Shown: positions 7,201 to 10,658 of the stretch, piece after piece
How the letters are laid out: every line of letters starts with the position of its first letter
How positions within the stretch are numbered: position 1 is the stretch's first letter
NCBI GenBank assembly: GCA_030613345.1
Contig: JAUWMD010000069.1
Location: 1 to 10,658 of the forward strand
Direction: 5' to 3'
Length of the DNA stretch: 10,658 bases
Source: Candidatus Krumholzibacteriota bacterium
GTDB taxonomy: Bacteria; Krumholzibacteriota; Krumholzibacteriia; Krumholzibacteriales; Krumholzibacteriaceae
The notes under the pieces: generated by a model
Database searches by the model: none
The model's input: the letters and a program-made list of their open reading frames with translations, nothing else
Told to the model about the DNA's origin: nothing
Made by a program: the position numbers and the translations under genes

Positions 7201-8858
7201 CTGCGCATGCTGTCGATATCGGCGCTGATAGAGATCCTGCCGAGTATCCCTTCGGTATGGAGGTCGCGTATCGCGATATCGCCTGTCGCCTGGTCGATGC
7301 GCACACTGCCGGCGAGATATACCGTCCCCGAATCGGGCTGTGCCCCGGCCGGGCTGGAGAGGGTCAGTTCGAAGCCTGAAGAAAAGTCGGCGATGGCGCT
7401 CGTGATGATCTTCGCGCCGTACGTCTCGATCATCAGGTCCGCCGTATACGGTCGGCCTCTCCCGGTGGGGATCACTCCAGCGACATGGATGGAATCGATC
7501 GGCGTGCCGCCGGCCGCGGCATGTCCTCTGAGCAGGATCGACGTTCCGTCGGGCCCGCCCTCTTGCCCGGTCTCCACGGTGAGCTCGGCTGAGGTGCCCT
7601 CGGGAAGTGTCACGCCGGGCAGGATGCGCGTCAGCCATGCCATGCTGTCGACCCTCATGTACGCCGACAGGCCGGGGATGCCGTCTGCCAGCGACCCGGA
7701 GGCGTCGATAAGTAGCCCCGGCATCTCGAGAGCCAGTGAGTCGACTGAGATATTTTTATCTTCGTACGTGACGGAAAGGTGGAGCGTGTCGATATAAGAG
7801 GTACGGTTCAGATGCAGGGCGGCGGCGGCCGAGAACGAGGGCAACAGGCCGAGATGTCCCTTTGCGCCGCCGCGGGCGCCTTCCAGTGGGCCGATTCCCT
7901 CAAGCGGCCCGGCGAGGAACGGAAAAGCGGACAGCTCTTCGGTCCCCGGCGTGAGGAACTCCATCTCGAAATCTACAGATTTGAAGCGGCGGTCCTCGAC
8001 GGCGGCGATACCGCTGACCGATACGAAGGCATCCGTTGCTGTCATCGGGCCGTCCGCGGGGGCGATGTGGACGGTGAACGAACCGTCCGGCTCTGTGTGA
8101 CATGTCATGCGGGCGCTCATCTCATGGGGAAACCCGATGACGCCGTTGCCGTCGAGGGACGGGGCGGCCAGATCCGCCTCGAGCCAGAGGCTGTCCGTGG
8201 AGACGGGCGTACTCGAACGGTCGAGGGTAAGCTCTTCGATGGAGACGAACGGCGCGGACCCGGAGAGCAGGCCCAGGCCGCCCCGCAGTTTCATGCCGAT
8301 CAGCTCGATGCCTTCGGCGGCGATGATCCGCCGGCCGTCGATCTCGATCCTGTCGACCGCTATCGATGGGATTTCAGGCACTGATCCGCTGCGCGGGAAC
8401 CCGCCGCCTTTTGATTCCTCATCGCCGGCAGGCCTGTTCTCCGTGCCGGCGCCGTCCGCCGCGACCCCGAACCTCTCCGTGATCGCCGGGATGTCGGCTG
8501 TGATCCCGCGGGCCGTCAGCTCCCTGACGTGGACATCCCTGCCGAAGAGCTCCGTCAGGTCGACCGATAGACGCAGCACTCCGGCCCCGGCGAGTGTGTC
8601 GGCGCCGTCGATCCACATCAATCCTTCGATCTCAAGGGTCCCGAGGGAGGGCCAGCCGGCCTCCGATACGGTCAGCTCGCCCGGAAGTGCCTGCCCCGCC
8701 TTCGATACGGCAGTTTCGAGGAGCTTCTCACGCACCGGCCGAATCAACATGAGCAACAGGGCGATCAGCACGATCGCCAGCATCGAGGCCGCGGCTGCCG
8801 CCAGTACCTTCAGGGTCTTTCTTATGCCGTCCTTCACAGTCATCGTCAATCTCTTCAT
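4293..8858 (-). CDS. tamB: TamB-like translocation and assembly module protein (AsmA-like, DUF490)
   Basis: This protein of 1521 residues is larger than E. coli TamB (about 1260). A short basic N-terminus is followed by one membrane anchor at about 15-39 (LAAAAASMLAIVLIALLLML). The rest is a long, low-complexity beta-rich periplasmic body full of repeated 'L.G...D...' strands, as expected for the lipid-conducting beta-taco fold of AsmA-like proteins. The C-terminal domain (about 1170-1521) is the diagnostic part: GELKPRKGRLVFMGRHFEIQ, GSVFFYGGDEMNPSFDL, IELTSNPSRSESDIMSLLLF, and a terminal beta-strand segment ending LELNWSREY that should engage the TamA barrel. Known TamB proteins link the inner membrane to TamA and act in outer-membrane protein insertion and phospholipid transport. 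The ATG at 8858 overlaps the TamA stop (TGATG); a GTG three bases earlier is an alternative. No Shine-Dalgarno sequence is visible, so translational coupling is likely. Confidence 0.92.
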   Translation of the reverse strand: MKRLTMTVKDGIRKTLKVLAAAAASMLAIVLIALLLMLIRPVREKLLETAVSKAGQALPGELTVSEAGWPSLGTLEIEGLMWIDGADTLAGAGVLRLSVDLTELFGRDVHVRELTARGITADIPAITERFGVAADGAGTENRPAGDEESKGGGFPRSGSVPEIPSIAVDRIEIDGRRIIAAEGIELIGMKLRGGLGLLSGSAPFVSIEELTLDRSSTPVSTDSLWLEADLAAPSLDGNGVIGFPHEMSARMTCHTEPDGSFTVHIAPADGPMTATDAFVSVSGIAAVEDRRFKSVDFEMEFLTPGTEELSAFPFLAGPLEGIGPLEGARGGAKGHLGLLPSFSAAAALHLNRTSYIDTLHLSVTYEDKNISVDSLALEMPGLLIDASGSLADGIPGLSAYMRVDSMAWLTRILPGVTLPEGTSAELTVETGQEGGPDGTSILLRGHAAAGGTPIDSIHVAGVIPTGRGRPYTADLMIETYGAKIITSAIADFSSGFELTLSSPAGAQPDSGTVYLAGSVRIDQATGDIAIRDLHTEGILGRISISADIDSMRSGRFDILGEWPEPPAPLRAAVGADSSAWDSLTALWHADGPFELRAGGSLSQGGRMISVSGSAMLPGPRLLGPIAGTGEAFGDLGPLMIDFEGNLAAADSGSSIEGRLDLGRTAWLDTALVSARSGGDSIDIDTVLVVFEGLRFSAAGGIAGDLIDLVADVSLADSLLVQRLGRVAGRSISMTLDARLDIEGTMNDPAISIGIDGRFSTEGLEIPRYTGTTEVSGGITRAALSLPEGLTTGAARFDTITASYIDDAKDTGSTGAAVRLEAIGRDTEILLAFHISEDEGFSVLADTFYTTVSGQTLASKAPFEISTVEGGGIRIDGLFLEGSIGSISVDGIASPDSADLAARIEIVIPEKPAVIDVADRLWPDSVMIDARAEGPSRMTAKGKISGITLGDGTKTDIEFGLVSDTLALQASLYVKGPEKTILSLEGAFPPLQSAGSLADGPLLIDLMLDEAPVPGDMNSIISDDPRQIGLLSGRIAARGTLSDPEAVIFLDCSFIGGNELEKYVLAIDGRYASEGITDTALTRLLSMGKRSGTKDAAENQTAGLTAGLTFSKPNRPGLTGVLQYPVHVTLLPFALARPETGEMLFEVSSEGLALTDLDPLMPPDIDLEGIVVIEFRAAGNVGNPKFDGRLETGKMSLSVASDLQVSPTVNLEFGGDLAKPSVKGSIIIERGLLRIPEMKGSLHDVEGEAILWEAADSFRIASDTNFAGAAEADTSTAKEPEAPGGMDLDVTISIPNSFRIESERLNLELEGNLRIRQKGDKPIITGELKPRKGRLVFMGRHFEIQRGSVFFYGGDEMNPSFDLTLTAKVTDVDISIKLTGTALEPEIELTSNPSRSESDIMSLLLFGRSMNDLDGSQSNLLQHRTAEILMVFGASKLEGEMSKRLRVDMFAFQQSTRDPEKTALTVGKYINSRTMLKYEQGLENTANFLVNLEYQITRQFKLETFIDQDSETGLELNWSREY

Positions 8859-10636
8859 CACATCGGATATCCGATAGCGAAGTGGAACGCGTATTCAGGC
8901 TCGCTGGGCTCGTAATCGGTCAACCTGTATCCGAGATCGAACCGCAGCGGCCCGACTGGGGTCATGATCCTCACCGCCGGCCCGACGGCTATCTCGATAT
9001 TGTCCCATGTAAAGTCGTTATGGGTCCTCCAGAGTTGTCCCCAGTCGACGAATATCGCCCCGTTGAACTTCCAGTAGATCGGGAACCGGAACTCGGCGAA
9101 TCCGGTCATCATCACCTCACCGCCGAGGGGCAGGCCGTTCTCGTCGAGAGGTCCGAGTTTTCTCCTGTTGAATCCCCTGTGAGTCGTCGAGCCCCCGGCG
9201 TAGAACCGCTTGTCCGGGAGGAGCACTCTTGATGGCGTTATCGGTGTTGCCGATCCGAGGCGCAGATTTGTAGCGAACGCGAGCTTCTTCGTGACCGGTA
9301 TGTGAGCGGTCCCGGAGATCTCGGCGAGAAAATAGTTGCTGTTCGATACTCCCCCTTCAGGGCCGTACTCGAGACGGAGCCGGGAGTATGTTCCTTTCGT
9401 CGGGTTGATCCGGTCGTCCGTCCCGTCACGGATGAGATGGTAGAAAAACCAGCCGAGGGGGCCCTCGGGATCCTCGAAATACTCCTTCTCGCTTGTCTTG
9501 ATATCGTAGGCCGCCCTCTCGATCACATAGCCGATCGATGATCTCATCCTGCGTGTGTGCGCGTAGCTCAGAGCGACACCGATGCCGGGGGAGGTTTTCT
9601 CGAAGCTCTCCTCGCTGATGTTGTCGTATCCGACGCGCAGCATTCCGACTATCCTGGCCTTGAACAGCGCAGGCCACCAGGATAGCCATTTACCGCTCTT
9701 CTTGTACTGGCTGTAGGAGATCTCGAGGCTCGAACCGCGGCCTCTCTTGAAGAGGTTCGCGTGTCTCCAGCGGACCCTCGCGCTGAATCCGTCGTCCGAC
9801 CAGTATCCCCCTGCGAGCTCTATCGTGCGATGTTTCCGTTCCGACAGCTCTACGACCAGCTCGAGCGAATCGGGGGCGGTATCCTCCATCGAGATCCGGA
9901 TCTGCCTGAACAACTGCAGCGAGGAGATATTGTCTCTCGCGTCGGTGACCGTCCTGGGCCTGAAACGCTCGCCCCTCTTTATATTGATCGAGATGAGGGC
10001 CAGCTCGTTGAGGTCCTCGCTCGCTCCACTTACACGGAAGCTGTCGAAGTAATATACCGCCCCGGGAACGGCGTCTAATCGCGCCCTGACCGTCGTCGTG
10101 TCGGTCATCTCCACCGAAGCTGATACCGCGGCACGGGCGTGCCCCGCTTTCATCAGGACCTCGAGTACGGCCTCCTCGGAGGCGAGAACGGCGTCGTCGA
10201 TAAAGATAGCCCCGGCTTTCAGCTTGATCTTTTCCGTGGCTTCTTCCATGAAGCGGTCGGGCAGCCCGTTGATCTCGAGCGATTCCACGATAACCGGAGG
10301 TCCGGGATCGACCGACAGCTCGATCTCGATCTCCCGTTTGTTCTCTATTGGCGAAACGGAGGACGTGACGCTGCTGTACGGGTATCCCCTCTGGGCGAGG
10401 AAAAGATTGATCCTCTCGACATCCCTCCTGAGGCTGCGCTCGTAGAGGACCGCATCGTCGTCCTCGAGCTCGAGCCCCTTCTGCAGTTCTTTGCTGTAGT
10501 TTTTTTCGATACCGGTGAGTGTCAATGACTTGATTTTCCAGCCGCGATAGTTGGATATCTCCTTCCAGAAACCGGGATCGTCGGTTGCCGGATATGCCGG
10601 CACGGCTGCCAGGGCCAGGACTGCGAGTATGCGCAT
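8858..10636 (-). CDS. tamA: TamA/BamA-type Omp85 outer-membrane assembly protein
   Basis: This 592-residue protein starts with a short signal peptide (ILAVLALAAVPAYPA, cut near residue 17). Three POTRA domains follow at roughly 32-113, 114-193 and 194-268. They show the usual strand-helix-helix-strand layout, for example KIKSLTLTGIEK...RINLFLAQRGYPYSSV and YYFDSFRVSG. Residues 270-592 form the 16-strand barrel. Omp85 marks are DDRINPTKGTYSRLRLEYG (407-425), FYAGGSTTHRGF (478-489) with the lid-loop RGF, and GPLRFDLGYRL (562-572). Three POTRAs and the adjoining tamB favour TamA over BamA, which usually has five. The final strand ends FHFAIGYPM, with Met where Omp85 proteins mostly have an aromatic residue. 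ATG 10636 is preceded by GAGGTCGAGG, a plausible ribosome binding site. No in-frame stop occurs upstream within the window, so a start further left cannot be excluded. Confidence 0.92.
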   Translation of the reverse strand: MRILAVLALAAVPAYPATDDPGFWKEISNYRGWKIKSLTLTGIEKNYSKELQKGLELEDDDAVLYERSLRRDVERINLFLAQRGYPYSSVTSSVSPIENKREIEIELSVDPGPPVIVESLEINGLPDRFMEEATEKIKLKAGAIFIDDAVLASEEAVLEVLMKAGHARAAVSASVEMTDTTTVRARLDAVPGAVYYFDSFRVSGASEDLNELALISINIKRGERFRPRTVTDARDNISSLQLFRQIRISMEDTAPDSLELVVELSERKHRTIELAGGYWSDDGFSARVRWRHANLFKRGRGSSLEISYSQYKKSGKWLSWWPALFKARIVGMLRVGYDNISEESFEKTSPGIGVALSYAHTRRMRSSIGYVIERAAYDIKTSEKEYFEDPEGPLGWFFYHLIRDGTDDRINPTKGTYSRLRLEYGPEGGVSNSNYFLAEISGTAHIPVTKKLAFATNLRLGSATPITPSRVLLPDKRFYAGGSTTHRGFNRRKLGPLDENGLPLGGEVMMTGFAEFRFPIYWKFNGAIFVDWGQLWRTHNDFTWDNIEIAVGPAVRIMTPVGPLRFDLGYRLTDYEPSEPEYAFHFAIGYPM

Positions 10637-10658
10637 GATCCTCGACCTCAGGGTATCT

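Noticed and set aside
6628..7797. 389-codon open frame on the plus strand inside tamB
   Set aside because: It is antisense to a clear TamB-like gene; its Ser/Pro/Arg-rich translation is typical of the complementary strand of GC-rich coding DNA, and no ribosome binding site or motif is present.

Overview
The window looks like chromosome of a GC-rich diderm bacterium. The strongest clues are a TamA/TamB outer-membrane assembly pair and a secreted FG-GAP protein ending in a FlgD-Ig/PNPFNP-type C-terminal module, a tail common in FCB-group and neighbouring candidate phyla (for example Krumholzibacteriota, Eisenbacteria, Latescibacterota). The phylum is inferred from gene style only. The standard code applies: the M28 peptidase, racemase, TamA and TamB genes, and the FG-GAP gene's own 3' end, all use UGA as a true stop. 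No mobile element, CRISPR array, tRNA or rRNA was seen.

Left (1-1221, + strand): the 3' end of an M28-family zinc peptidase, followed one base later by an aspartate/glutamate racemase-family gene. Together they suggest peptide or amino-acid turnover. The racemase has Val where its E. coli relative has a catalytic Thr or Cys.

Middle (1211-2704, - strand): a two-gene operon of unknown function, with a four-helix membrane protein followed by a winged-helix DNA-binding protein. It converges on the racemase with an 11-base overlap. Its promoter is very clear (TTGACA-17-TATACT, 2778-2806), and a 9-bp-arm inverted repeat covers the -10 box, so autoregulation by the winged-helix protein is the obvious hypothesis.

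Next (2993-4279, + strand): a secreted FG-GAP/VCBS repeat protein interrupted by one in-frame UGA at codon 114. The reading frame and repeat pattern continue unchanged after it. A perfect 6-bp hairpin with loop GGUCG begins 14 nt downstream of the UGA, in the range used by bacterial SECIS elements. Selenocysteine insertion, nonsense mutation and ordinary readthrough are all possible. This is the most interesting observation in the window.

Right (4293-10636, - strand): tamA followed by tamB, joined by a TGATG stop/start overlap. TamA is an Omp85 barrel with three POTRA domains. TamB is a very large, inner-membrane-anchored periplasmic AsmA-like protein. Together they form the translocation and assembly module that serves the outer membrane.
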